Assembly: GCA_016199265.1 (NCBI GenBank)
Contig: JACQGX010000063.1
Location: 1 to 60,682, forward strand
DNA from: Chloroflexota bacterium
Lineage (GTDB): Bacteria > Chloroflexota > UBA11872 > UBA12225
Length of the DNA stretch: 60,682 nucleotides
Direction: 5' to 3'
The translations under genes and the position numbers were made by a program. The notes below the pieces were generated by a model, which worked only from the letters and a program-made list of their open reading frames with translations, was not told where the DNA came from and ran no database searches. Below, piece after piece: positions 8,027 to 16,646 of this stretch (the first letter of the stretch is position 1; the number at the start of each line of letters is the position of its first letter).

Positions 8027-8464
8027 ATGGCTCAGCCACTACCGGAAGAGGAGACAACGGAGTCACTCACCGGGCAAGATTTCACTGCGCCGCGGGTCGT
8101 CGCGCGTGAACCCGAGCCCCTGGCTCTGGCCAAGGATATTGTCCAGATCGCCTCTGACAGGGGCGCATCCGATATCCTGCTGATGGATATCCGCAAGCTG
8201 TCGATCATTGCCGACTACTTCGCCATCTGCAGCGGCGAAAACGAGCGCCAGATCCGCGCGATCCACCGCGGCATCAGGGATGGCGTCGACGAGCGATACG
8301 GCCTGGCCCCAATGCACCGCGCCGGTCCCGAGCAGGATCAGGGAGGCTGGGTGGTGCTCGATTACGGGGGTGTGATTGTTCACATCTTCTCGCCGCAGAT
8401 GCGCGAGTACTACCACCTGGAGCGGCTGTGGAGCGAGGCAGCAACGCTGCTGCGGATGCAGTAA
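8027..8464 (+). CDS. rsfS: Ribosomal silencing factor RsfS
   Basis: Binds ribosomal protein uL14 and blocks subunit joining in stationary phase or starvation. 145 residues with the family motifs DILLMDIRKLSIIADYFAI, CSGENERQIRAI and GWVVLDYGGVIVHIFSPQMR followed by YYHLERLW. The first about 30 residues are an acidic extension without similarity. It stands directly after nadD, as in many bacteria. Confidence 0.95.
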   Translation: MAQPLPEEETTESLTGQDFTAPRVVAREPEPLALAKDIVQIASDRGASDILLMDIRKLSIIADYFAICSGENERQIRAIHRGIRDGVDERYGLAPMHRAGPEQDQGGWVVLDYGGVIVHIFSPQMREYYHLERLWSEAATLLRMQ

Positions 8465-8530
8465 CGACGGCCGGCGGCGCGCGTCGAAGCGAGCAGAAAC
8501 GAGTCGAAAACGAGCAGAAAGTAGGTACAC

Positions 8531-8752
8531 GTGGTGAAGGCGGGGAACGCAGGGACGGCAGAGAGAACGGGCGGCCGCCTGGCGGGCAACCAGTTCTTTC
8601 TCGCCGGCGTGCTCGTCGGCAGCGCGTGCGGCCTCGTGCTCGGTTCTGCGCTTGGGTTTGAGCTGCGCCCCGACCGAATCCGGGCGCTCAAGAAGTTTGT
8701 GCGGCGCCTGACGGGGCAAGGCGATCGTCCGCGGTTTGATTTGATGGTGTAG
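8531..8752 (+). CDS. Small Gly-rich membrane protein
   Basis: 73 residues from a GTG start. A single hydrophobic segment (FFLAGVLVGSACGLVLGSAL, about 22-42) is followed by a basic tail (RALKKFVRRL), a layout like YtxH-type small membrane proteins, though no signature can be claimed. It follows rsfS by 66 bp and ends at a palindromic repeat. Confidence 0.5.
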   Translation: MVKAGNAGTAERTGGRLAGNQFFLAGVLVGSACGLVLGSALGFELRPDRIRALKKFVRRLTGQGDRPRFDLMV

Positions 8753-8756
8753 GGAA

Positions 8757-8846
8757 ACCCCTCACCCCCCGGCCCCCTCTCCCCGTGTGGGCATAGGGGG
8801 AGTGCCCTCACCCCCGGCCTCCTCTCCCACACGGGGAGAGGGGGCG
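8757..8846. repeat. GC-rich palindrome pair (CCCTCACCCCC...GGGAGAGGGGG)
   Basis: Two units of CCCTCACCCCCGGCC plus CTCTCCC(N)GGGGAGAGGG fill the gap between two convergent genes. The unit ends one base before the mutS2 stop (8847-8849). Same family as the in-frame insert in mutS2 itself. Confidence 0.85.
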
Positions 8847-11372
8847 CTATACGGCCAGGTGGGCGATGGTGGCGCCTTCACCGCCTTCGGCTTGGGAGGC
8901 GGACTGGAACGATTCGACCATCGGGTTGGTGGCCAAGTAGTCGCGGATGATCTGGCGAAGCACGCCGGTGCCCTTGCCGTGAATGATGCGCACGAAGGGC
9001 ATCCCCGCGAGGTAGGCATCACTCAAGTAGCGCTCGACGCGAGGCACGACCTCGTCGGCGCGCGCACCGCGTACGTCGATCTGCACGCTGACGGAGGGAG
9101 GTGGGGGGAGCCGCACAGCCCCGTCCGATCGGGCCGGCCGGCCGGCGGCGGACACGCGGGCGCCGCGCTCCGGTCCGCCGATGCGCTGCTCGGCTTCGCG
9201 CCGGGTGACGCGCGAGAGCTCGCGCACGTTGGCGCGCGTGCGCAGGCCGCCGAGCTGGATCTCGACGTCGCCGCGCTCGTCCGGGTCGCCTAGGACCTCG
9301 CCAACAGCCTTGAGCCGCCGGAGCTCGACGCGATCGCCGGCGCCGATCGGACGGGGCGTTTCTTCCACCGCCGCCGGCCGGCGGCGGTGCGGGGTGGGAC
9401 GTGCGACGATCTCTTCGGCGGCGTGCTGCACGTCCTTGACGGCGCGGAGCACGGCCAGGCGGTCGCCGCCGGCGGCGCCGACCTGCGCCTCGGCCCGGCG
9501 GATGCGCTGGCGCGCCTCGTCGAGCAGCGCCCTCGCCTCACCCGCGGCGGCTTCGAGCGCGGCCGCGCGCTCGTCTTCGATGGCGTCGAGGCGGCGCGCG
9601 AGCGCATCGCCCTGCGTCTCGATCTCCTCGCGCAGGCGTTGCACACGCAGGCGCTCGTCGCGGGCCGTGTCGCGCTCGGACTGGATGGCGCCGAGCAGAT
9701 CCTCAATCTGCATCGCCGATTCGGTGAGGAGCCCGCGGGCGGCGGCGAGGATCGGCTCGGGCAGCCCAAGCCGTTGGGCGATGGCGAGCGCGTTGCTGCG
9801 CCCGGGGAGGCCGATGATGAGCCGGTACGTCGGGCGCAGCGACTCGACGTCGAATTCAACGCTCGCGTTCTGCACACCCGGTTGGGAATACGCGTAGGCC
9901 TTGAGCTCGGAGTAGTGCGTCGTCGCGATTGTGGGAACGTTGCGCTCGATCAGATATGAGAGGATCGCCCGCGCGAGCGCCGAGCCCTCCTGCGGATCGG
10001 TGCCGGCGCCAAGCTCGTCGAGGAGCACGAGCGAACGCTCGTCGGCGTGATCGAGGATGCGCACGATGTTGGTCATGTGCGACGAAAAGGTCGAGAGGCT
10101 CTGCTCGATGCTCTGCTCGTCGCCGATGTCGGCGAACACCTCGTCAAATATCGCGACCGTCGAGCCGGGCTCGGCGGGAACGTGCATCCCGGCCTGTGCC
10201 ATGAGCTGGAGGAGACCGGCCGTCTTGAGCGCAACGGTCTTGCCGCCCGTATTCGGCCCGGTAATGACGAGAGCAGTGAAGTCTTTGGAGGCGCCCTCAC
10301 CCCCCGGCCCCCTCTCCCACAAGGGGAGAGGGGGAGAGGCGGAGCCCTCATCCCAGCCCTCTCCCAGGGGGAGAGGGAGGTCTTCCCCGGCCACCGGCGT
10401 CTGGCCCCTGCCCAGCCGGATGTCGATGGGCACGACGTTGCCGGTGAGGAGCGGGTGCCGGGCCTGGACGAGGTGAAACGAGCAGCTCTCTTCCAAGACC
10501 GGCTCGACGGCGCGCAGGCTGTAAGCGTACTTGGCCTTGGCGAGCGCGAGGTCGATCGCGGCGATGGTGTTGACGTTGGCAATGATCCGGTCACAGAACT
10601 GGCCGACGAGGCCAGAGAGATGGCGCAGCACGCGCTCGATTTCGTGTTCTTCTTCGAGCTGCAGGCGCCGCCATTCGTTGTTGAGCTCGACGGTAGCCAG
10701 CGGTTCCATGAAGACGGTCGCACCGCTGGCCGACTGATCGTGGACGATACCGCGGAACTGGTTGCGCGCCTCGGCGCGGACGGGGACGACGTAGCGGCCG
10801 GCGCGCATGGTGATGAGCGGCTCCTGGAGCTGGCCGCGCGAGGCGGCCGCGTCCATAATGCGCTGGAGCGAGTCCATCAGCCGGTTGTAGGCGGTACGGA
10901 GCTGCGTGCGGATGCGCGCGAGCTCGGGCGAGGCGGTATCGAGGACCTGCCCGCGCTCGCCGATGCTGTCTTTGATGGCGCGCAAGACGATCGAACAGGG
11001 ATCGATCGTCTGGGCCCGATCGGCGAGGATGGGTACCCGGTCGGCGAATCGCAGAAGTACGCCGCGCACATAGGTACCGCTTTCGAGCGTGTCCTGCACT
11101 TCGAGGAGCGTGGCCGGTTCGAGTAGCGCGCCGATGCGGGCGTTCGCGGCGGTGTGGCGCACGTCGTGGGCGCTGCGCACGGAGAAGTCGGGCTGGAGCT
11201 CGAAGATGAGCTTGGCTTCGGACGTCTCACGCAGGCCATACTCGACGGCGCGTCGCCCGTTGCTCGGCTCGAGCGCGAGCGCCAGCTCCCGCCCGGCGGC
11301 GAACGACGTCCGCTCGGCGAGCCGCTCGCGGATCTTGTCGAATTCGAGTGTGGTGACGGCGCGAGAGTCCAT
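8847..11372 (-). CDS. mutS2: Endonuclease MutS2 (recombination/ribosome-rescue factor)
   Basis: 841 residues. Order: N-terminal core and clamp domain, ABC-type ATPase with Walker A TGPNTGGKTVALKT (about 372-385) and Walker B/signature STFSSHMTNI and LVLLDELGAGTDPQEG, a long coiled coil (about 535-650, AIQSERDTARDERLR onward), and a C-terminal Smr domain (IDVRGARADE ... IIHGKGTGVLR). The family suppresses homologous recombination and can split collided ribosomes. Residues about 331-360 are encoded by two palindromic repeats inserted in frame just before Walker A. The first Met, at 11372, gives the canonical start MDSRAVTTLEFDKIRERL. Confidence 0.95.
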   Translation of the reverse strand: MDSRAVTTLEFDKIRERLAERTSFAAGRELALALEPSNGRRAVEYGLRETSEAKLIFELQPDFSVRSAHDVRHTAANARIGALLEPATLLEVQDTLESGTYVRGVLLRFADRVPILADRAQTIDPCSIVLRAIKDSIGERGQVLDTASPELARIRTQLRTAYNRLMDSLQRIMDAAASRGQLQEPLITMRAGRYVVPVRAEARNQFRGIVHDQSASGATVFMEPLATVELNNEWRRLQLEEEHEIERVLRHLSGLVGQFCDRIIANVNTIAAIDLALAKAKYAYSLRAVEPVLEESCSFHLVQARHPLLTGNVVPIDIRLGRGQTPVAGEDLPLPLGEGWDEGSASPPLPLWERGPGGEGASKDFTALVITGPNTGGKTVALKTAGLLQLMAQAGMHVPAEPGSTVAIFDEVFADIGDEQSIEQSLSTFSSHMTNIVRILDHADERSLVLLDELGAGTDPQEGSALARAILSYLIERNVPTIATTHYSELKAYAYSQPGVQNASVEFDVESLRPTYRLIIGLPGRSNALAIAQRLGLPEPILAAARGLLTESAMQIEDLLGAIQSERDTARDERLRVQRLREEIETQGDALARRLDAIEDERAAALEAAAGEARALLDEARQRIRRAEAQVGAAGGDRLAVLRAVKDVQHAAEEIVARPTPHRRRPAAVEETPRPIGAGDRVELRRLKAVGEVLGDPDERGDVEIQLGGLRTRANVRELSRVTRREAEQRIGGPERGARVSAAGRPARSDGAVRLPPPPSVSVQIDVRGARADEVVPRVERYLSDAYLAGMPFVRIIHGKGTGVLRQIIRDYLATNPMVESFQSASQAEGGEGATIAHLAV
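10293..10380. repeat. Double palindromic repeat inside mutS2
   Basis: CCCTCACCCCCCGGCC-CCTCTCCC(N)GGGGAGAGGGGGAGAGGCGGAG is followed by a second unit CCCTCATCCCAGCC-CTCTCCC(N)GGGAGAGGGAGG. It is translated as a Pro/Leu/Gly/Glu-rich loop (LPLPLGEGWDEGS, LPLWERGPGGEG) between two conserved MutS2 blocks. Confidence 0.9.
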
Positions 11373-11538
11373 GGGATGTCGAAATAATGAGGGGCGGCGG
11401 AAAGCCCTCCGCCGAAACAGAGGCGGAAAACGACGAAGAGCACGGACGTGAGCCGTGCCCCTAAAGTTTACCGTCTAAGTCCACTTTGGGCGGGATATGA
11501 AAGGGCGATCTGGTCTGCTCACGCGGGAGCCGCCCCCA

Positions 11539-11979
11539 TCAGCATAGGGTTGTCCCGGCCCATTTCGTCGGCGGGCTCTCCCAGCCCATCTCGTCGATGT
11601 CGCCGGCCCGGATACTCAGCGTGACCCGGCTGCCGGTGGCATCGCGGATAGAGTCGACGGGCACGAACACGTCGCGCAGCATCGGTCGATCGAGCAGAAA
11701 GTCGCGATCGCGAACCTCTTTGATCGTTCCCACCTGCTCGCCCTCCGCGCCGAACACCGGCATCCCCTCGGTCAAGCGCCCGGCCATGCCTGGCGCAGCG
11801 CCGCCGGAGGCCACCGCCTCGGCGGCCGGCGCGCCGGCGGGGACGTGATCTGTCGCCACCGCGCCGGTGGCGGTCGTATCGGTGGCAAAGGGGCGGGCGG
11901 CAGTAGTGCCGGCGCCGAGTTTCGTGCACTTGAGCGGCAGGCGTCCGCCCGGTTCGAAGGCCTTGCTCGTGAGCTCCAT
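11539..11979 (-). CDS. PRC-barrel/DUF2171-like protein with PEBP-like N-terminus
   Basis: 146 residues with a strong GGAGGC ribosome-binding site before the ATG at 11979. The first about 16 residues (MELTSKAFEPGGRLP) match the start of YbhB/PEBP-family proteins, but that domain stops at once. An Ala/Thr/Gly linker (about 25-65) leads to MPVFGAEGEQVGTIKEV...RDVFVPVDSIRD, a PRC-barrel/DUF2171-type beta domain. It may be a small chimera made by deletion. The BON protein at 17280 has a similar N-terminal barrel. Upstream in the same direction is a moxR remnant. Function unknown. Confidence 0.6.
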   Translation of the reverse strand: MELTSKAFEPGGRLPLKCTKLGAGTTAARPFATDTTATGAVATDHVPAGAPAAEAVASGGAAPGMAGRLTEGMPVFGAEGEQVGTIKEVRDRDFLLDRPMLRDVFVPVDSIRDATGSRVTLSIRAGDIDEMGWESPPTKWAGTTLC

Positions 11980-12032
11980 CGGCTTGCCTCCAGAGTCTTC
12001 TCCCCGTTGCGCTGCAAGCCGCGGGCCAGCCA

Positions 12033-12251
12033 TCAGAAAGAGATGTCGAGCGCACGCGCCAGCGTCTTGTCCAGCGTGGACTTGCCGACTCCGGGCACAG
12101 CCTCGATCAGCACGTGACCTTCGCAGAACAGGGCGACGAGTAGCAGCGTAACCGCTTCCTCCTTGCCGACGACAACCCGCCCGACGGCGTCGCGCACCTG
12201 CGCGGCCTCATGCGCCACCCGCCGGACATCGGCTTGCGCGCTCACCATCAC
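12033..12251 (-). pseudogene. moxR-type AAA ATPase remnant (N-terminus only)
   Basis: 72 codons resembling the start of MoxR ATPases: VVVGKEEAVTLLLVALF, then GHVLIEAVPGVGKST with the Walker A. The frame ends at DISF-stop, where the family normally continues with another 230 or more residues including Walker B. No continuation is visible in other frames downstream; the next in-frame material is the 146-residue chimera. It is a truncated remnant. Confidence 0.75.
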
Positions 12252-12277
12252 CTGCCGTTATGCTACCGGTTGAGGGA

Positions 12278-12371
12278 CCTACCCCCTGGCCCCCTCCCTC
12301 AAGGGAAGGGGAACGAGATAGCACCGCTTTACAGTTCGCCGTCCCTTAAGAGAGGGGGCCCAGGGGGTAGG
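12278..12371. repeat. Long inverted repeat CCTACCCCCTGG / CCAGGGGGTAGG
   Basis: Imperfect 20-bp arms (12278-12297 and 12352-12371) enclose about 54 bp. It lies in the 143-bp gap between the divergent moxR remnant and the sulfatase. The arms resemble, but are not identical to, the CCCTCACCCCC family. No gene is seen in the gap. Confidence 0.8.
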
Positions 12372-12394
12372 CCTGGCTTGAGGAGAGGAAACAC

Positions 12395-13897
12395 ATGCCT
12401 GAACGTCCCAATATCATCTTGATCTGCGTCGACCAGTGGCGGGGAGACTGCTTCAGTGTCGCGGGCCACCCCGTGGTGCACACGCCGTACCTGGATCAAT
12501 TCTCGCTCGGCGGCGCCCGCTTCACGCGGGCGTACACCGCGACGCCGAGCTGCATCCCGGCGCGCGCTGCGCTCATGACAGGCTTGAGCCAGCGCAGCCA
12601 CGGGCGCGTCGGCTACAAGGACGGCGTGCCGTGGGACTATGAGACGACGCTGGCGGGCGAGTTCACCCGCCACGGCTACCAGTCGCAGGCCATCGGCAAG
12701 ATGCACGTCTACCCGGAACGGAGCCAACTGGGCTTCCAAAACGTGATCCTGCACGACGGCTTCCTGCACTGCGCGCGCAACCGGGAGCGCGACTACGGCC
12801 TGGTGGACGACTACATCCCGTGGCTGCGCGAGCGGACGGGGCGGCCCGATGCCGACTACTTCGAGCACGGTGTCAACTGCAACTCGGTCGTGGCGCGGCC
12901 GTGGGACAAGCCGGAAGACCTGCACCCGACCAACTACGTCGTGACGCAGGCAATCGAGTTCCTGCGCCGGCGCGACCCGCGCAAGCCGCTCATCCTCTAC
13001 CTGAGCTTCCACCGGCCGCACCCACCGTACGATCCGCCGGCGTGGGCGTTCGAGCAGTACGTCCACGAGCCGATGCCGGACCCGCCGGTGGGAGATTGGG
13101 TCGATCTGTACGCGCGCTGGGCCAACCCCTACGATCCGACCGCACCGGTGGGACAGATCGACCCGCGCGTCCTACGACGGGCGCGGGCCGGCTATTACGG
13201 CCACATGACGCACATCGACCACCAGCTCAACCGCTTCTTCGAGGTGCTGCACGAGTACCGGCTGCGCGAGAACAGCTACATCTGCTTCACGTCCGACCAC
13301 GGCGAGCTCATGGGCGACCACCACCTCTTCCGCAAGAGCCTGCCCTACGAGGGGTCGGCGCGCATTCCCATGCTGCTGAAGGGACCGGCGTGGAGCGGGA
13401 TCAAGCGGGGCAGCACGCCGAACCAGGTCGTCGAGCTGCGCGACGTCATGCCCACCGTCCTCGACTGTGCCGGCCTGCCGATCCCCGACTCGGTCGAAGG
13501 CCGCAGCTTCCTCCTGATCGCCCGTGGCGCGACGACCGACGACCGATCCTTCGACAAGCTCAGGACAGGCTTTCCGACGACCGAACATGGTGATCGAGCC
13601 TGGCGCACTCATCTGCATGGCGAACATACAAGCCTGGGGCAGAGCATCCACTGGATCACGGACGGCCACGAAAAGTACGTCTGGCTGAGCGGCTCCGGCG
13701 ACGAGCAGTTATTCGACCTGGACGACGACCCACAAGAGCTGCACGACCTGGCGCGCCGACCGGAACGGGCGGAGCGGGTGGCACACTGGCGCCGGGCGCT
13801 GATCGAGGAGCTGGAAGGGCGTCCGGAGGGGTTCACAGACGGATTGCGGCTGATTCCGGGACGGCCGGTGACGCCGGTGCTGCCGGGAGCGCCGTAG
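12395..13897 (+). CDS. Sulfatase (arylsulfatase A-like)
   Basis: 500 residues. PNIILICVDQWRGDC gives the metal-binding Asp, and the formylglycine motif is CIPAR (Cys53; C-x-P-x-R). Further motifs are GKMHV and FTSDHGELMGDHHLFRK. It would hydrolyse sulfate esters after Cys-to-formylglycine conversion; the substrate cannot be inferred, and no signal peptide is visible. Residues about 387-400 (SFDKLRTGFPTTEHG) are encoded by the CTTCGACAAGCTCAGG repeat inserted in frame near the C-terminal subdomain. A small gene follows immediately (GTG two bases into the stop, or 13927). Confidence 0.92.
   Translation: MPERPNIILICVDQWRGDCFSVAGHPVVHTPYLDQFSLGGARFTRAYTATPSCIPARAALMTGLSQRSHGRVGYKDGVPWDYETTLAGEFTRHGYQSQAIGKMHVYPERSQLGFQNVILHDGFLHCARNRERDYGLVDDYIPWLRERTGRPDADYFEHGVNCNSVVARPWDKPEDLHPTNYVVTQAIEFLRRRDPRKPLILYLSFHRPHPPYDPPAWAFEQYVHEPMPDPPVGDWVDLYARWANPYDPTAPVGQIDPRVLRRARAGYYGHMTHIDHQLNRFFEVLHEYRLRENSYICFTSDHGELMGDHHLFRKSLPYEGSARIPMLLKGPAWSGIKRGSTPNQVVELRDVMPTVLDCAGLPIPDSVEGRSFLLIARGATTDDRSFDKLRTGFPTTEHGDRAWRTHLHGEHTSLGQSIHWITDGHEKYVWLSGSGDEQLFDLDDDPQELHDLARRPERAERVAHWRRALIEELEGRPEGFTDGLRLIPGRPVTPVLPGAP
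13551..13572. repeat. CTTCGACAAGCTCAGGACAG repeat inside sulfatase
   Basis: One unit of the family, read in frame as FDKLRTG. The same translated signature is common in proteins from related environmental genomes, as I recall it. Confidence 0.8.
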
Positions 13898-13926
13898 TGG
13901 CGCATCAGCGTGCTGGGAGGAGTCTC

Positions 13927-14199
13927 GTGGTTCTACAGCAACGAGCGGAAACCACGGCCGAGGCCGAGCAGAGCCTTGCCGCTTACCTTGATCAGCTCAC
14001 TGCGATGGTTCGCGCCCGCTATCCAGACGCCGAGTTCCGCTTTGGACCAGGACACGAGCCAAGCGCCTGGCTAATCTGGGCTCGCATCCCCGTGGAGGAT
14101 GACCTCGAACTGGAACATTCGCTGGCAGAACGATCGACGGACTTCCTCGTGGAACACGGCGTTGCCATCAGCGTCATCATCGTCCCCAAGCAAGACTAA
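13927..14199 (+). CDS. Hypothetical small alpha/beta protein
   Basis: 90 residues from a GTG preceded by GGGAGGAG 4 nt upstream, a better start than the GTG at 13897. Pattern: helix with AEAEQSLAAYLDQLTAMV, strand-like AEFRFGPG and AWLIWARIPVEDD, then ISVIIVPKQD. The last third, with its Glu-rich helix and hydrophobic strand, recalls small toxin-antitoxin or nucleotidyltransferase-associated proteins, but no family can be named. It follows the sulfatase by 29 bp. Confidence 0.55.
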   Translation: MVLQQRAETTAEAEQSLAAYLDQLTAMVRARYPDAEFRFGPGHEPSAWLIWARIPVEDDLELEHSLAERSTDFLVEHGVAISVIIVPKQD

Positions 14200-14288
14200 G
14201 CACCCTGAGAGAAGTTGTGCGCAGGATTTACACGCCTCCGCCAGATACAGAGCCGGCCAGATGGTGCGTAGAACTTCCATCGGGGTGC

Positions 14289-14439
14289 TTAGCACCGGAG
14301 CCACACCAGAAAGGGAACGATCTGTTCGTCTTTGAGTCCTTGACGCCCAAGGTTGGAGCCAATCTGGCGCATGTGAATGCCCCCAACCGTGGAGCAGGCG
14401 TCGCTGGCTTTCTGGAACGTTCTCGTCGAGAACGTTCAC
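14289..14439 (-). pseudogene. DUF5615 PIN-like toxin, frameshifted and truncated
   Basis: A GTG start overlaps the DUF433 stop (GTGA). The first frame reads VNVLDENVPESQRRLLHGWG, the DUF5615 N-terminus with acidic active-site residues. A run of five G shifts the frame; the -1 frame then continues correctly (IHMRQIGSNLGRQGLKDEQIVPFL, split after 20 residues) and ends at TAA 14289. The distal half with the conserved TRD-type segment is gone; 14210-14288 holds only decayed sequence. The toxin is therefore inactive unless the frameshift is a sequencing error, and even then it is truncated. Confidence 0.8.
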
Positions 14440-14717
14440 GCCCTTGCCGGCTCCACAAGGAGATCGTGTTGGCGCGCGACCAGCGCATCGCTGGCCAGGC
14501 GAACTGCCTCGGCAATCGCTTCCTTCGTGATGGCGCCGCGCCACTTATCCGCGACCGCGTCCCACGACATGCCCATGGCAACCTGTTCCAGGACGTGCTT
14601 CACAAGAATGCGGGTGCCACGGAAGGTCAACTGGCCGTGGCAGATAGCAGGATCGGCCACAATGAAGCGACCCAGTTCGCGTGCCTCGACACTATGCGTT
14701 GACATTGGCGTAGTCAT
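14436..14717 (-). CDS. DUF433 antitoxin
   Basis: 93 residues with the family core: FIVADPAICHGQLTFRGTRI, then LVKHVLEQVAMGMSWDAVADKW and a C-terminal helix TKEAIAEAVRLASDAL. It is a winged-helix DUF433 protein, normally paired with a DUF5615 PIN-like nuclease as a toxin-antitoxin module. The partner follows with a 4-bp GTGA overlap but is broken, so this is a preserved antitoxin without an intact toxin. Confidence 0.9.
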   Translation of the reverse strand: MTTPMSTHSVEARELGRFIVADPAICHGQLTFRGTRILVKHVLEQVAMGMSWDAVADKWRGAITKEAIAEAVRLASDALVARQHDLLVEPARA

Positions 14718-14770
14718 CTTGCGTTCCTGAGCATGATTCTTGGTAACTCCTCTATGTCGAACCGCTTGGG

Positions 14771-15055
14771 GGCGCGGTCAGCCGGGTCGGCCCGCTCGAT
14801 ACGGCGTACGCCCATCGAGATGCGAAGTACGGCGTCGAGGTCATCGCCAGTTGGACCGACCCGGCAGACACGGAGCGGAACATCGGCTGGACGCGCAAGC
14901 GGTTCGGCGCCCTCCGGCCGTTCATGACCGGTCGTGCCTACGTCAACCTCATCGCCGACGAGGGCGAGGACCCCGTACGCGCCGCGTACCCGCCGGCAGT
15001 CTATGAGCGGCTGGTCGCCGTCAAGAACAAGTACGATCCCGACAGCTTCGTCGTT
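14771..15055 (+). pseudogene. FAD-linked oxidase (berberine-bridge type), 3' remnant
   Basis: An open frame without a start codon reads GAVSRVGPLDTAYAHRDAKY, then VIASWTDPADTERN, TRKRFGALRPFMTGRAYVN, LIADEGEDPVRAAYPP, YERLVAVKNKYDPDSF. This is the C-terminal BBE domain of FAD/FMN-dependent oxidases. The usual end (FRLNQNI) is replaced by unrelated residues after DPDSFVV. The N-terminal FAD-binding part (about 350 residues) is missing. A clear gene fragment. Confidence 0.8.
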
Positions 15056-15307
15056 AGGAGAGGCAGAGCGGACCGGACCGGCGACCCCGAGTGCGCGGGA
15101 GAGATCTACGGCATCTATGGAATGAGCCCCATTTGCCGCCATATGCGCCGCGCCAGGCGCCGCCACTGTCCATTCAACCGGAGCACGGCCACCGTGGCCC
15201 GGCCGATCTCAGTAATACCCACGATAGACGCGAACGCGGCAGTACTCGCACCGGTGCTGCGCCCCGCGGGCGACGAACGGATACACCAGGAACGGCTACT
15301 GGACCGG
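15056..15307. other. Degenerate spacer
   Basis: No supported gene. Frames in both directions are low-complexity Arg/Ala translations. It joins the FAD oxidase remnant to the next small gene. Confidence 0.5.
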
Positions 15308-15613
15308 TCATGGCGAGTCCTGCCGGCCAATGTCATTGGGGCGCCGCGCGCGTCGGTGTAACCCAGACTTCTCCTCCGCTAGTGCCGCGGCGTAGGCTGC
15401 AGGATCGCGGTGGCGCAGCAGGGCGCGCGCGTTTTCCAACGTCAGTTGGGCCGCCTCTTCGGCGAGCGCGCGCAGTTCGTTCCGCTCTTTGGGGGAAAGG
15501 ATGCCCTGATCGAGCTTCTCCGCCAGTTCGTGGTAGCGACGGTCCTTCTGGCCTTCGAGGTCGACGTCCGATACATGGACGGGACGTACGTCGGGCTGGA
15601 TGGCAGGCATCAC
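15308..15613 (-). CDS. Hypothetical helical protein
   Basis: 101 residues. The middle (YHELAEKLDQGILSPKERNE, then LRALAEEAAQLTLENARALL) resembles small uncharacterised helical proteins with a 'KY..G.LSP.E..EL..L..E...L...KA..L' pattern often found next to toxin-antitoxin or restriction genes. A basic tail (RRARRPNDIGRQ) ends it. Function unknown. The next upstream sequence is an oxidoreductase fragment. Confidence 0.5.
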   Translation of the reverse strand: MMPAIQPDVRPVHVSDVDLEGQKDRRYHELAEKLDQGILSPKERNELRALAEEAAQLTLENARALLRHRDPAAYAAALAEEKSGLHRRARRPNDIGRQDSP

Positions 15614-15754
15614 CGTGGCACGTTCGGATTCTTCTGACTGGACCTCTATGAGGGATCAGTTGACTCCGGTAGGCAGATCCACGACTACAACCCCGGCATT
15701 CGGCCGAGCGGATTGTTCTGGACGACGGCCATTCCCAGCTCGAGCGTCCATCGA

Positions 15755-15895
15755 GAGGTCGGTCTTGTGGCCGGCCGCCAGCTTGCTCGCCTCGAACGTG
15801 CCGAGCGCGCCGTTGGCGAAGCGGCACAGCCAGACCGCCGCGTCGTCACCGGTGACGGGGACGCGCTCGTCGGGCCGACCCGAACCGGCCGCGCC
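15755..15895 (-). pseudogene. Fragment of Gfo/Idh/MocA oxidoreductase
   Basis: The minus strand reads ERVPVTGDDAAVWLCRFANG, then ALGTFEASKLAAGHKTDLS, almost identical to residues in the intact oxidoreductase at 20659-21810; the DNA matches 21008-21115 at about 90%. Nothing of the protein lies on either side, so about 45 codons have been left by duplication or by loss of a paralogue. Confidence 0.8.
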
Positions 15896-15918
15896 GCGGG
15901 AGCGTGGCCGAACTTGGG

Positions 15919-16563
15919 CTACGACGGTGTGACGTAGAGCAGCACGCAGACGTAATGCAGGGCGCTGCCGGCCAAAACGAGCACGTGCCAGACGGCATGC
16001 GCGTAGGCCAATTTCAATAGGAAGAAGACAATCCCGAGTGAGTAGCAGAGGCCGCCGACGAGCAGCAGGACGAGCCCGCTCGGATCGATCAGGCTCGAGA
16101 ACGGCTGGAGCACAAAGACGACCATCCATCCCATGAGCAGGTAGAACGGGATGGAGATGAGGTCGGATCGTATTTTCAAGATGGTCTTGGCGAAGATGCC
16201 AAGGACCCCGAAACCCCAGACAGCGCTCAAGACCACGATTCCCGTCGCCCCCTTGAGGATGGTCAGCATGAACGGCGTGTAGGTGCCGGCGATCAGGGCA
16301 TAGATGCACGAATGGTCGAGCCACAGGTAGATCCGCTTCAGTCGCTGCTCGGTGGTGATGTGGTGAAGTGTCGAGGATGCGAAGACACTGACCAGCGCTA
16401 CCCCATACACGGACACGGCAATTGTGTGGGCAACGTTGTTGTACCAGAGAGACCGGTAGGCCAAGACGAAGAGACCGACGAGGCTGAAGATCACGCCAAT
16501 GCCGTGGGTCAGGGCATTTACAAGTTCTTCTCGGCTGACCGCACGAAACATGCCTCTACCCAT
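15919..16563 (-). CDS. Hemolysin III / PAQR-family membrane protein
   Basis: 214 residues, seven predicted membrane spans. Family motifs: ELVNALTHGIGVIFSLVG, ASSTLHHI, LDHSCIYALIAGTYTPF and a C-terminal HAVWHVLVLAGSALHY with the conserved His residues of the putative metal site. The YqfA/hemolysin-III branch is of uncertain function (membrane energetics or lipid hydrolase activity proposed). It stands alone among decayed genes. Confidence 0.92.
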   Translation of the reverse strand: MGRGMFRAVSREELVNALTHGIGVIFSLVGLFVLAYRSLWYNNVAHTIAVSVYGVALVSVFASSTLHHITTEQRLKRIYLWLDHSCIYALIAGTYTPFMLTILKGATGIVVLSAVWGFGVLGIFAKTILKIRSDLISIPFYLLMGWMVVFVLQPFSSLIDPSGLVLLLVGGLCYSLGIVFFLLKLAYAHAVWHVLVLAGSALHYVCVLLYVTPS

Positions 16564-16646
16564 CTACGATGCTGACCCGGTCCCCATTCCTTGCCAACCG
16601 TCCGCGGATGGCCACCGTCCGTAGGCGCAACGGGACGAGGGCTGCC

